Origin: JAYPHU01 sp038127535
Lineage (GTDB): Bacteria > Pseudomonadota > Alphaproteobacteria > Rhodospirillales > UBA2165
Direction: 5' to 3'
NCBI GenBank assembly: GCA_038127535.1
Contig: JAYPHU010000033.1
Location: 1 to 33,034, forward strand
Length of the DNA: 33,034 bases
Below the pieces are notes generated by a model. It searched no databases and was not told the DNA's origin. It saw nothing but the letters and a program-made list of their open reading frames with translations. The translations under genes and the position numbers were made by a program. Each line of letters starts with the position of its first letter. The stretch's first letter is position 1. Below are positions 23,474 to 31,470 of this stretch, piece after piece.

Positions 23474-24994
23474 CTATCCGCCGTCTGAAGGCGGTGAACC
23501 TTGTTGTTGTGCCTGCCGGCTTTTGTACTCCGCCCAGAAGGACCACGCCACCGAAGCGGCTGCCAGACAGAGGAAAAACAGGCTGAATGGATGGGTGAAA
23601 AAGATGGTTACGTCGTTCTTCGAGGCGATAAGGGAGACCCGAAGATGTTCCTCAAGCTGACGGCCCAGTACCATGGCCAGCAGCAGCGGGATGATCGGCA
23701 TGTTGAGCCAGCGCATGGCCAGGCCAAGGAGCCCGAAGCTGAACATGACATAGACATCGAAGAAGTTGTTGCGGAGCGCATAGCTACCGATCACGCAGAG
23801 GATCGCGATGGTCGGCATCAGAAACGCCTTGGGGATGGACAGCACCTTCACCAGCAGCCGCAGCCCGATCAGCGCGATGATGATGTTGAAGATGTTCGCC
23901 CAGAAGAGGGAGAAGATCAGGCCATAGGCGAATTCGCCGTTCTCGACGAACAGCATCGGCCCCGGCGCCAGTCCGTGGATCAGCAATGCGCCGATCAGGA
24001 TGGCAGTCACGGGATCGCCGGGTATGCCCAGGGTCATCATCGGGATCAACGCACCGCCCGTCACCGCATTGTTGGCCGCTTCGGGGGCGGCAATGCCCTG
24101 GGGTGATCCTTGGCCGTATTCATCGGGCTTTTTGCTCAGCCGGCGGGAATAGTCGTAGCTGATGAAGGCGGCGATCGGGCCGCCCGCGCCTGGCAGGATG
24201 CCTAAGAAAGAGCCGACCACACCGCCGATGGAGACGGGCAGGCGCATCAGTTTCACATCCGATAAGCTCGGCAACACGTTCTTGATCTTGGCAGCGCTCT
24301 TTGCGGCCGCGCCGGACTTTGCCATCTCAGCGAAGTTCTCAACCAGTTGCGGCACCGCGAACAGACCGATCAACGCGGTCAGAAAGTGCACGCCGGCGAT
24401 CAGGTTCACTTCATCGAAGGTAAATCGATGGGTGCCCATCATCGGGTCCTGACCGACGGTGACAATGGCCAGACCGATGGCCGCCGACAGGAAACCTTTG
24501 ATCAGGGATTTGGCGGCGAAACTGCAGATAATGGTCAGGCCGAAGAACACCAGGCTGAACAGGTCCGGAGACTGAAACTGCAGGGCGATATCCGCCAAGA
24601 TCGGTGCTATGAAATAAAGACACAGGAAGCTCAACAGACCGCCGATGAAGCTGGCGGTGATGGCGATGCCCAGGGCCCGGCCGGCTTCGCCCCGTGAGGC
24701 CATCGGGTTGCCGTCGAGCGCCGTGGCCGAAGCCGAGGGCGTGCCGGGAATATTCAACAGGATGGCGGAGAAACTGCCGCCGGTCATGCCGCTGACATAG
24801 AGGCCCAACAATAGGGCGATGGAGATTTCCGGCGGCAGCACGAAGGTCAGGGGCAGGACGATAATGATCCCGGTGGAGATGGTCAGGCCGGGGATCATGC
24901 CGACGATCAGGCCGATCAGACAGCCTGCCGCGACGGCGAGGATCGTGCTGAATTGGCTGGCTTGGAAGAAGCCGTCGATGACGTCGGGACTCAT
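23474..24994 (-). CDS. tctA: Tripartite tricarboxylate transporter, large permease subunit
   Basis: This 506-residue membrane protein has about twelve hydrophobic stretches. The TctA signature is complete near the N-terminus: GLIVGMIPGLTISTGIII, followed by SIALLLGLYVSGMTGGSFSAILLNIPGTPSASATALDGNPMASRGEAGRALG, and the mirrored segment GSFLGILPGAGGPIAAFISYDYSR and MMTLGIPGDPVTAILIGALLIHGLAPGP. It transports a carboxylate against a gradient with cation symport, together with TctB and TctC. Its ATG overlaps the tctB stop by one base (TGATG), so the subunits are coupled. The substrate is not determined by this subunit. Confidence 0.96.
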   Translation of the reverse strand: MSPDVIDGFFQASQFSTILAVAAGCLIGLIVGMIPGLTISTGIIIVLPLTFVLPPEISIALLLGLYVSGMTGGSFSAILLNIPGTPSASATALDGNPMASRGEAGRALGIAITASFIGGLLSFLCLYFIAPILADIALQFQSPDLFSLVFFGLTIICSFAAKSLIKGFLSAAIGLAIVTVGQDPMMGTHRFTFDEVNLIAGVHFLTALIGLFAVPQLVENFAEMAKSGAAAKSAAKIKNVLPSLSDVKLMRLPVSIGGVVGSFLGILPGAGGPIAAFISYDYSRRLSKKPDEYGQGSPQGIAAPEAANNAVTGGALIPMMTLGIPGDPVTAILIGALLIHGLAPGPMLFVENGEFAYGLIFSLFWANIFNIIIALIGLRLLVKVLSIPKAFLMPTIAILCVIGSYALRNNFFDVYVMFSFGLLGLAMRWLNMPIIPLLLAMVLGRQLEEHLRVSLIASKNDVTIFFTHPFSLFFLCLAAASVAWSFWAEYKSRQAQQQGSPPSDGG

Positions 24995-25464
24995 CAGATT
25001 ACTCCGTCCAAAATGCCGGCGGGCAATCTGATCTGAAACAATTCCTGGAAGATATAGAAAACGATGATCGAGATAAGGATGGAACCTGCGCCGATCCGAG
25101 CCGGCCGGCGCTCCCCGTAGAGAATCATCAGCCCGGCGAACAGCGGGATATTGGCGGCGACAAAACCCGCCATCGGAAGGGCCGTCAGATAGGCAAGCGC
25201 CAACGCCAGCGCGATACCCAGCCGTTTGCCGCTGACCCCCAAACTGCCTGGCACACTATTGTTAGCGATCGGCAGAAGGCCCTGGGCCAGGAGCGAGACC
25301 GAGAGGATCACCAGGCAGGTGGTGACCACCCATGGAAAGAATGACGGCTGGGTCGTGTTCTCGATGGCGCGTGTCGGCAGCTCCGCCGTCATTAACCCGT
25401 ACCCGATGCTCAGGAGCAACAGGATGACGGCGGCGATCAGATTGCGGGTGCGCATACTGCTCAT
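24994..25464 (-). CDS. tctB: Tripartite tricarboxylate transporter, small permease subunit
   Basis: This 156-residue protein has four transmembrane segments (about residues 8-25, 45-65, 82-102 and 127-147) and the TctB pattern of a first helix, a periplasmic loop with PTRAIENTTQPSFFPWVV, and a last helix ending FQELFQIRLPAGIL. It associates with TctA. The start follows a strong hairpin in the tctC-tctB gap (80 bases), so its expression may be lowered relative to TctC. The stop overlaps tctA. Confidence 0.93.
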   Translation of the reverse strand: MSSMRTRNLIAAVILLLLSIGYGLMTAELPTRAIENTTQPSFFPWVVTTCLVILSVSLLAQGLLPIANNSVPGSLGVSGKRLGIALALALAYLTALPMAGFVAANIPLFAGLMILYGERRPARIGAGSILISIIVFYIFQELFQIRLPAGILDGVI

Positions 25465-25490
25465 GGGAATTCCAGGAGCCTAAATTCAGA

Positions 25491-25518
25491 TGTCCCGTCT
25501 TCGGGTGAAGACGGGACA
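25491..25518 (-). promoter_or_regulatory. 12-bp perfect hairpin between tctC and tctB
   Basis: TGTCCCGTCTTC (25491-25502) pairs perfectly with GAAGACGGGACA (25507-25518) around a 4-base loop. It lies in the 79-base gap between the tctC stop and tctB start. No T-run of four or more follows in the transcribed direction, so it is more likely a 3'-end stabiliser or attenuator than a full terminator. Confidence 0.75.
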
Positions 25519-25543
25519 ACCAATAGAGTCTCAAGTCAGCGGT

Positions 25544-26512
25544 CTATTTTTTGGCCTTGGATTGATACATCCCGGCCTTTTTCATGATGCTGACGATGTT
25601 GGCGTTGGCCTTGGCCAATTTGACCCCAAACTCTTTCTGGCCCATCGGCTTCAGCGTCAGCTTGAGCTTTTTCATTCGGCTCGAAAACGCCTTGGAGTTG
25701 GCCGCCTTGATCATGGCCGCCTCCAGCTTGTCCTTGATGTCCTGCGGGGTGCCCTTTGCGACTGACAGGCCACGGAACAGATCGAACTCCATGTCCATGC
25801 CGAGCTCCTTGCCGGTCGGCACGTTCGGCGCGGCGGGGTCACGAGTGCCGCTGGAGATCGCCAGGAATTTCATCTTGCCCGACTTCACGAACTTGAGCGG
25901 CACAAAGAAAATATCTACCGCGGCGTCGGTTTCACCGCTGAGGATCATCTTGCGGCGATCCGGGGCTTTCACCGGCAGCATGATCGGCGTGCAGCCGGAG
26001 AGCTGGCTCATGGCGACACCGGCCAGGTGGGTGGCGCTGCCGAAACCGGCGAACGCGATCTTAAGGGTCTTCGGCTTTGCTTTGCACTCGTCCATGAAGT
26101 CTTTGAGACTGTTCCAGCGGGCGTCCGCCTTGACCACGAACGGAACCGGCTGTTCGGCGACCTGACCGATATGGTCCAGGGCGGTGTAATCGAACGGCAC
26201 GTTGCCGATGTTGGTGGTCGTCAGGATGGACGTGGAGTTCCACGCGATGGTGTATCCGTCCGGCTTGGAGTTTTTGACATAAGTATAGGTGATAGCGCCG
26301 CCGCCGCCCGGCTTGTTGACGGGCACAACCGGCTGGCCGAGTTCGGCGCTCATCGCCTTGGCGATCATCCGGCCTTCGATATCGGCGCCGCCGCCGGCGC
26401 CAAACGGAATAACAAATTCAATGGATTTTTCCGGCCAGGCGGCATTGGCCTGTCCGGCCATCATCAGCGCGGCTGCTGCCGTGCCGAGAACGGCGGTTTT
26501 CAAGTGTTTCAT
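25544..26512 (-). CDS. tctC: Tripartite tricarboxylate transporter solute-binding protein (Bug/TctC family)
   Basis: ATG 26512 (GGGAG 9-10 bases upstream) begins a clear signal peptide HLKTAVLGTAAAALMMAGQA, cleaved after ANA. An earlier ATG at 26683 lies in non-homologous sequence. The product is 322 residues. Bug-family features are WPEKSIEFVIPFGAGGGADIEGRM, VVPVNKPGGGGAITYTYVKNSKPDGYTI, FAGFGSATHLAGVAM and the C-terminal lysine-rich tail. It binds the carboxylate substrate in the periplasm and presents it to TctAB. The AF/AGFGSATH loop contacts the ligand carboxylate. It is the first transporter gene after the GlcG-like gene. Confidence 0.95.
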   Translation of the reverse strand: MKHLKTAVLGTAAAALMMAGQANAAWPEKSIEFVIPFGAGGGADIEGRMIAKAMSAELGQPVVPVNKPGGGGAITYTYVKNSKPDGYTIAWNSTSILTTTNIGNVPFDYTALDHIGQVAEQPVPFVVKADARWNSLKDFMDECKAKPKTLKIAFAGFGSATHLAGVAMSQLSGCTPIMLPVKAPDRRKMILSGETDAAVDIFFVPLKFVKSGKMKFLAISSGTRDPAAPNVPTGKELGMDMEFDLFRGLSVAKGTPQDIKDKLEAAMIKAANSKAFSSRMKKLKLTLKPMGQKEFGVKLAKANANIVSIMKKAGMYQSKAKK

Positions 26513-26583
26513 TGCAGTTCTCCCTATTGTAAAGGTCTTCGCTTTCGACCTTGTAACAAGTTTTAAATCATTCCAGATTTGAA

Positions 26584-27027
26584 TCAACCTTGATAGCTCG
26601 CGCCGATGGCTTCGACGGCGGCTTGGGCGATATCCTGGTCCTGCTGCCAGTCGCCGCCGCTGACGCCGATGCCGCCCACGCATTCCCCTTCGACAAAGAT
26701 CGGGAAGCCGCCTTCCATGGCGGTCCAGCGTTCCGGCCCGGCGGCCAAAGTCAGGCCGATTGCGTGCAGCGTATCCAGGTCCTGGCCCTGCGCGCCCCGG
26801 GTCGTGGTCGGGCGGCGGTTGGACGACGAGGAAACGGCCTTGGTCGTCGATGAATGGACGGTATGGAATCGGCCGCCATCCATGCGTTCCAGCAGCATCA
26901 TGTGCCCGCCGGCATCGACGATGGCGACGGTCGCCGGGATGCCGATCTCTTCTGCTTTGGCAATCGCGGCGGTCATCATTTTCTTGGCACCGGCATTGGT
27001 AAGGCGCGTGGCTTTGGCAAAATCCAT
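26584..27027 (-). CDS. GlcG/HbpS-family protein (heme-binding-like)
   Basis: This 147-residue protein is of the GlcG/HbpS fold: IAKAEEIGIPATVAIVDAGGHMMLLERMDG, then STTKAVSSSSNRRPTTTRGAQ, and the C-terminal GGFPIFVEGECVGGIGVSGGDWQQDQDIAQAAVEAI. HbpS binds heme in Streptomyces; other family members lie in glycolate or aromatic-degradation operons with unclear function. There is no signal peptide here, so it is probably cytoplasmic. It is the first gene of the minus-strand operon running through tctCBA, with a 71-base gap before tctC. Whether heme or a metabolite is its ligand cannot be said. Confidence 0.88.
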   Translation of the reverse strand: MDFAKATRLTNAGAKKMMTAAIAKAEEIGIPATVAIVDAGGHMMLLERMDGGRFHTVHSSTTKAVSSSSNRRPTTTRGAQGQDLDTLHAIGLTLAAGPERWTAMEGGFPIFVEGECVGGIGVSGGDWQQDQDIAQAAVEAIGASYQG

Positions 27028-27132
27028 ACTAGTCTCCGAATACGTTGTTTAATTGTCATTTGTGGCGAAATCGGCGCTTCTCTTATCGGAGTGCCCGCCG
27101 ATGTTCAAGGGCGCGACTTTATTTGAGGGAAA

Positions 27133-27170
27133 TTCCGGTTTCGTCGGCCATTTAGATGACAAAACCGGAA
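27133..27170. promoter_or_regulatory. 9-bp inverted repeat, candidate operator
   Basis: TTCCGGTTT (27133-27141) and AAACCGGAA (27162-27170) are perfect arms separated by 20 bases. It lies about 105 bases upstream of the GlcG-like gene start and may control that operon. No T-run or gene end is nearby, so it is not a terminator. Confidence 0.4.
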
Positions 27171-27181
27171 AATTCGGCCGA

Positions 27182-27190
27182 TTATCCACA
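27182..27190 (+). promoter_or_regulatory. Single perfect DnaA box
   Basis: TTATCCACA matches the strong DnaA-box consensus exactly. It is solitary, so it is a possible DnaA regulatory or titration site and not evidence for a replication origin. A match can also occur by chance. Confidence 0.3.
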
Positions 27191-27221
27191 GATTTCTCGA
27201 TTTTTACCCAGGATTAGCGTA

Positions 27222-27250
27222 TTGTTCAGGTAATCTATACCATATATAGT
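27222..27250 (+). promoter_or_regulatory. Sigma-70-type promoter for the SPOR lipoprotein
   Basis: TTGTTC (27222-27227), a 17-base spacer and TATAGT (27245-27250, 5 of 6 to consensus) point to the gene starting at 27334. The leader would be about 75 bases. Confidence 0.5.
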
Positions 27251-27333
27251 AAAGCCGCCGCGTGTCAGGTGGCAAATATAAGTATGCGCGATGTTGCGCA
27301 TGAGGCCGTGAGCGGGAATAGGGGAACGTAGTT

Positions 27334-28698
27334 ATGATGCCGATGGGCAGGCTCCAAACTTGCATGCGAACCGGGGTTCTGGTTCTCGCCGTCATCGCCT
27401 TATCAGGGTGTGATCTTCTCAGCAACGCGCGGTTTATGGACCGCTTTAAACGTACGCCGCAGCCGGTGGCCAGCACACCGTTCTCGGAACAGGGTATCGG
27501 CAAGCTTGCCAAGGGGGAATTGCTGCAGGCGCAGGCGTTGTTTGATCAGGCTCTGCAGAATAATCCCCGCGACGTACACGCGCTTCTCGGTAAGGGCCTC
27601 GTGTTCCAGCAAACCGGGCAACTTACGCAGGCGCGCGCCGCCTACGAGGCCGTGTTGGCGTTGCGCCCCGGTCCGTCCGAGAAACTGATCGTATTCAATA
27701 TTCTGCAGCCCCAGTCCGTGCAGGAACTGGCGGGGCTTAACCTGGCGCTACTACAAAGCCAAGGTGTCTCCTCGTCGCTGACCCGTCCACAGGCCGATCC
27801 AAACGCCGGCCAGCAACAGCCCGGCATGATGGCGCCCGACCGTCCTCCGGCATCCATGGCGCAGCCGATGTCGCCAAACATGTCGCGCGCCGCCCCGACT
27901 GCCGCCTTAATCGGAACCGACGCTAATATCGTGGAGCGGTTTGAGACCTTGGCGAAGCTTCGGGACGAGGGGCTTGTCACCCACGACGAGTATAACGCCC
28001 GCCGGCAAGCCAACATCGGCGCGCTGTTGAACCATACCATGCCGCCGGGCGCCGCCGGTCTCGACCGGGCCGTGCCGTCGGCCACACAGATAAGCCAGCG
28101 TCTGCGTGCCATCGGCCGGGCGCTGGAACTCCGCGCCATCACCGTGCGTCAGCACAGCGCCGAACGGACGATGATCGTCGATGGCCTGATGCCGTCCAAT
28201 CCGCCGAACCGGGCCAATCAGAAACCTGCGCCCAAGTCTTTGTTGGATGCAGCGGCTGAATTGCGCCGGGTGGAGACGTTGCAGGAGCGGGGTCTAATCA
28301 CGCCGGAGGAAGCGGCCAAGGAGAAGGCCGCGATTGAAGAGCCGTTCAAAGCAAAGGCGCCACCGCCACCGCCAAAGGAAGCGCCGAAGAAGCTGGCTAA
28401 GTCAGATGCGATGCCTCAGCAAGCCGCAACTGTTGGGCCGCAACCGGCGGTGCATATTGCCTCCTTCCGGTCCCGCCAGGCGGCGAACCGAGGTTGGGCG
28501 CAGTTGAAGCGCGCGCACCGGGCGCTGGTCGGCAACTTTAAGTCAGAGATCACCCGGGTGAATCTGGGCCGGGGCAAAGGCGTGTTCTATCGCTTGCTTG
28601 TCGGCCCGGCGAAAAGCCAGGCGGATGCCCAGCGTATTTGCACCACCCTCAAACGCCGCCGGCAATACTGCGAACCGGCCTTCATGGCGGGGGGGTGA
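27334..28698 (+). CDS. TPR/SHOCT-like/SPOR outer-membrane lipoprotein
   Basis: This 454-residue lipoprotein has the lipobox LSGC with Cys26 after a hydrophobic stretch. Residues about 50-110 form a TPR pair (ELLQAQALFDQALQNNPRDVHALLGKGLVFQQ). Two short SHOCT-like helical segments follow (ETLAKLRDEGLVTHDEYNARR and VETLQERGLITPEEAAKEK), with proline-rich linkers. The C-terminal about 75 residues are a SPOR domain (VHIASFRSRQAANRGWAQL and FYRLLVGPAKSQADAQRIC) that binds denuded peptidoglycan at division sites. It is likely an envelope or septal factor. It is monocistronic and preceded by a promoter and DnaA box, so its expression could be cell-cycle-linked (inference). Confidence 0.9.
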   Translation: MMPMGRLQTCMRTGVLVLAVIALSGCDLLSNARFMDRFKRTPQPVASTPFSEQGIGKLAKGELLQAQALFDQALQNNPRDVHALLGKGLVFQQTGQLTQARAAYEAVLALRPGPSEKLIVFNILQPQSVQELAGLNLALLQSQGVSSSLTRPQADPNAGQQQPGMMAPDRPPASMAQPMSPNMSRAAPTAALIGTDANIVERFETLAKLRDEGLVTHDEYNARRQANIGALLNHTMPPGAAGLDRAVPSATQISQRLRAIGRALELRAITVRQHSAERTMIVDGLMPSNPPNRANQKPAPKSLLDAAAELRRVETLQERGLITPEEAAKEKAAIEEPFKAKAPPPPPKEAPKKLAKSDAMPQQAATVGPQPAVHIASFRSRQAANRGWAQLKRAHRALVGNFKSEITRVNLGRGKGVFYRLLVGPAKSQADAQRICTTLKRRRQYCEPAFMAGG

Positions 28699-28822
28699 TC
28701 GCCTCACCTGAATCGTCATGCCCGACCCGCGAAGCGCCTGTCGGATAGCTCCTGCGTCATCTTGAGATCCCCGAGAATTGCTGCGCAACCCGTGTATGAC
28801 GGAATGAGGGGGCTGATCGCCT
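28696..28822. repeat. Candidate miniature element with 9-bp flanking direct repeats
   Basis: The nine bases TGATCGCCT occur at 28696-28704 and 28814-28822, flanking about 109 bases. The enclosed sequence starts with CGTCAT (28714-28719) and ends with ATGACG (28796-28801), so its ends are inverted, and the flanking bases CTGAATCGTCAT and CTCATTCCGTCAT (reverse strand) are roughly similar. This is the layout of a target duplication around a small inverted-repeat element. The flanks touch both neighbouring stop codons, so chance cannot be excluded. Confidence 0.4.
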
Positions 28823-30026
28823 ACCCAACCACCCCCGCGTCCTTAATCGCTGCAATCCGCGCGTAGTCATAGCCTAAGCCCTCCAGCACCTCGCGCGTGT
28901 GCTGACCCAGGGCAGGGGCGGGGGCGTTCGGCAGGTCGGGGGCTTCGGACAGGAACAAGGGCGAGCGGGCAAATTTAAATTCCCCCACTTCCGGATCATC
29001 GATGGGCATAAGGAGGCCGCGCGCCTTCACGTGGGGATCGGCGAACACGTCCTCGGCCCGGTTGACCGGACCGGTTGGCACGCCGATCTCGTTCAGCGTG
29101 TTGACCGCGTCTTCCCGTGTCATGCCCGAGAGCCAATCGTCGATGATCGGCTGGATGTAGCCGGCGTTGGCGGCCCGCGCCGTACCGTCCTTGTAGCGCT
29201 CGTCCGTGATCATGTCCGTGCGATCCATGGCGGTACAGAGCCGCTCCCAAATTATATTGTCGGGGACGTTGAGCGCGATGTAGCCATCGATGCATTGGAA
29301 CGCACCTCGGGGAAACAGGTTCTTCGGTGCGCCCCGGCGCGGCGACTGCCCGGCCACTGAATGCAGCGCCACCATCGCTTCATTGAGCGACAGCATATTG
29401 TCGAACATGGCGGAGTCGACCAGCTGGCCGCGGCCTGTACGCTCCCGCATGAAAAGGGCCTGCATGATTCCGTAGGACGTGACCATGCCCGTATAGACAT
29501 CGGCCATGCCGTAAATCGTCCAGGACGGCGGCTTATCGTCAAATCCCACCTGATGCATGATGCCGCTCATGGCCTCAGCAACAATGTCGAAGGCCGGGCG
29601 GTCGCTGTAAGGGCCGCGATAGCCGTCCAATTGCCCGAAGCCGGAGATCAGCGCCCAGATGAGCTTCGAGTGATCCTGGCTCAATGCTTCGTAGGTCAGT
29701 CCGATCTTTTTCATGGCGCCGGGCCGCAGGTTCTCCACCACCACGTCGGCGGTTTTGATCAGATCGCGCAGCACGTCCTGGCCCTCGGGCTTCTGCAGAT
29801 CAAGAGCGAGGCTCTTCTTGTTGCGATTATAACCCATGAAGCCGGCGGCTTTTTTGACGCCGTCTTTCTCGGCAAAAGGCGGCATGGCCCGGCGCGGATC
29901 GCCTCGGTCCGGCCGTTCGATTTTGATGACCTCGGCCCCCGCGTCGGCCAGCAGCATCGTGCAGTAGGGCCCGGCCATATATTGTTCCAGGCCGATCACC
30001 CGGATGCCGTCGAGAGGGCGGGTCAT
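28821..30026 (-). CDS. CaiB/BaiF-family CoA-transferase
   Basis: ATG 30026 has AGGAG 7 bases upstream; longer versions read into the thiolase gene. The product is 401 residues. It is a family III CoA-transferase: PLDGIRVIGLEQYMAGPYCTMLLADAGAEVIKIERP at the start, YNRNKKSLALDLQKPEGQ, and the catalytic Asp147 in RPAFDIVAEAMSG. It moves CoA between a donor thioester and a carboxylate, and may activate the substrate of the thiolase that precedes it by 10 bases. Both form an operon. The acid it activates is unknown. Confidence 0.96.
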   Translation of the reverse strand: MTRPLDGIRVIGLEQYMAGPYCTMLLADAGAEVIKIERPDRGDPRRAMPPFAEKDGVKKAAGFMGYNRNKKSLALDLQKPEGQDVLRDLIKTADVVVENLRPGAMKKIGLTYEALSQDHSKLIWALISGFGQLDGYRGPYSDRPAFDIVAEAMSGIMHQVGFDDKPPSWTIYGMADVYTGMVTSYGIMQALFMRERTGRGQLVDSAMFDNMLSLNEAMVALHSVAGQSPRRGAPKNLFPRGAFQCIDGYIALNVPDNIIWERLCTAMDRTDMITDERYKDGTARAANAGYIQPIIDDWLSGMTREDAVNTLNEIGVPTGPVNRAEDVFADPHVKARGLLMPIDDPEVGEFKFARSPLFLSEAPDLPNAPAPALGQHTREVLEGLGYDYARIAAIKDAGVVG

Positions 30027-30036
30027 GGGAGAGCTC

Positions 30037-31284
30037 CTAATCGCCGATCCATTCGACCAGCGTGCTCTCGCCCATGCCGACGCCGACGCAGAGTGTGGCC
30101 AGGCCAAAGAATGGCCGGGGCATGTCGGCGGCCCGGCGTTTCATCTCGTGCATCAGGGTCACCAGGATGCGGGCGCCGGAGCACCCCGTCGGGTGGCCGA
30201 GCGCGATCGCGCCGCCGTTGACGTTGGTATTGTCGTGGCTGAGACCCAGCCGGCGCATGCAGCCGATGGCCTGGGCGGCGAAGGCTTCGTTGAGTTCCAC
30301 CAGACCGATATCCTCAATCTTTAGGTTGAACCGGTCCAGGAGTTTCTCCGTCGCCGGCACCGGGCCATAGCCGAAGTAGCGCGGGTCGGTCCCGGCCGAG
30401 GCCGAGCCCATCCAGCGCAGCAGGGGCTTTTTGCCCATAGCCTCGGCTTTCTCCCGGCTGCACATCAGAAGCGCCGCCGCGCCGTCATTGATGCCGCTGG
30501 AATTACCGGCGGTGACGGAGCCGTCTTTCTTGAACGCCGGGCGCAGTCTACCGAGATCATCCATGTTGATGGCGATATCCAGATGGCCGTTGCTCCGGGT
30601 GTAGCGGGGGTGCTCGTCCGTATCGATCAGGATCGGATCGCCCCGGCGTTGCGGCACGCCGACGGGGATAATCTCGTCCTTGAACTTGCCGGCATTGATG
30701 GCGGCGACGGCGCGGGAGTGGCTTTCTAGCGCGAAGGCGTCTTGCTCTTCCCGGCTGATCTGCATCTCTTCCGCGATCAATTCCGCCCCTTCGCCGAGGG
30801 AAATGATCGGATACATTTCGTCCAGCTTTGGGTTCTCATAACGCCAGCCGACCGTGGTGTCGTAGACCTTGGCCGGCGCGGTGGTCGGTGTCTTGTCGGG
30901 CTTGGGCATGGACCAAGGCGCGCGGCTCATGCTTTCGACGCCGCTGCCGATATAGAGAGAACCTTCGTCGGCCAGGACCGACCGCGCCGCCAGATTGACC
31001 GCGCCCAAGGCCGACGAACAATTTCGGTTCACCGTGATGCCGGGCACTTCCTGCGGGAAGCCGGCCAGCAACAAAGACATGCGCGCCACGTCTCGGTTGT
31101 CTTCACCGGCCTGATTGCCGCAGCCGGCGAACACTTCGTCCAGCTCCGCCGGGTCGATGCCTGTGCGCTCCGCCAACGCCTTATATGTGTAGGACAACAG
31201 ATCGTCTGGGCGGACCGACGACAGCCCGCCGCCGAATTTGCCGATGGGCGTCCGCACCCCGTCGATGATCACAACCTCGGTCAT
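30037..31284 (-). CDS. Thiolase (acetyl-CoA acyltransferase)
   Basis: This 415-residue protein has the full thiolase set: nucleophile Cys89 (TVNRNCSSALGAVNLAA), His364 (NVNGGAIALGHPTGCSGAR) and Cys399 (LCVGVGMGES). It cleaves 3-oxoacyl-CoA to acetyl-CoA and a shortened acyl-CoA, or runs in reverse. The N-terminus MTEVVIIDGVRTPIGKFGG is normal. It begins a two-gene operon with the CoA-transferase. It could serve beta-oxidation or the last step of aromatic degradation; PcaF-type 3-oxoadipyl-CoA thiolase is one option, without sequence support beyond family level. Confidence 0.95.
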   Translation of the reverse strand: MTEVVIIDGVRTPIGKFGGGLSSVRPDDLLSYTYKALAERTGIDPAELDEVFAGCGNQAGEDNRDVARMSLLLAGFPQEVPGITVNRNCSSALGAVNLAARSVLADEGSLYIGSGVESMSRAPWSMPKPDKTPTTAPAKVYDTTVGWRYENPKLDEMYPIISLGEGAELIAEEMQISREEQDAFALESHSRAVAAINAGKFKDEIIPVGVPQRRGDPILIDTDEHPRYTRSNGHLDIAINMDDLGRLRPAFKKDGSVTAGNSSGINDGAAALLMCSREKAEAMGKKPLLRWMGSASAGTDPRYFGYGPVPATEKLLDRFNLKIEDIGLVELNEAFAAQAIGCMRRLGLSHDNTNVNGGAIALGHPTGCSGARILVTLMHEMKRRAADMPRPFFGLATLCVGVGMGESTLVEWIGD

Positions 31285-31343
31285 GGAAGTCTCTCCGTCA
31301 GTGTTTCGAGGGACATTATTAAATGAGACGGCGCGTGGAAAGG

Positions 31344-31400
31344 GGAGACGTTGTCTCCTATACCGTCGCGCGCGGACCGGCCGATAGGCCGTGATCCGCG
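31344..31400. repeat. Two adjacent short hairpins upstream of thiolase gene
   Basis: GGAGAC-GTT-GTCTCC (31344-31358) is followed by CGCGGA ... TCCGCG (31371-31400) enclosing GGCC-GATA-GGCC. They lie between the lipoprotein stop and thiolase start on the same strand, and may end the former or form a leader. Confidence 0.35.
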
Positions 31401-31470
31401 TACCTATGTTGAAATGAAGATGGGTCCACCGGTCGAGCCCGTGGATGACGAGGAGGTGGTGCCTGTCGGG

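Larger units (their letters stand above)
27028..27333. other. Divergent intergenic region (306 bases)
   Basis: It lies between the GlcG-like gene (minus) and the SPOR lipoprotein (plus). It contains a 9-bp inverted repeat (27133-27170), a perfect DnaA-box sequence TTATCCACA at 27182-27190, and a promoter at 27222-27250. I find no gene in it. Confidence 0.55.

Noticed and set aside
23501..24106. Long plus-strand open frame opposite tctA (and similar ones opposite other genes, for example 19661-20389 and 29361-30221)
   Set aside because: These are antisense shadows typical of GC-rich codon use and show no domain or start signal.
27182..27190. Replication origin
   Set aside because: Only one DnaA box, no cluster, and no origin-linked genes nearby.
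31344..31358. Factor-independent terminator for the lipoprotein gene
   Set aside because: The 6-bp stem has no T-run in the minus-strand direction, so it is listed only as a hairpin.
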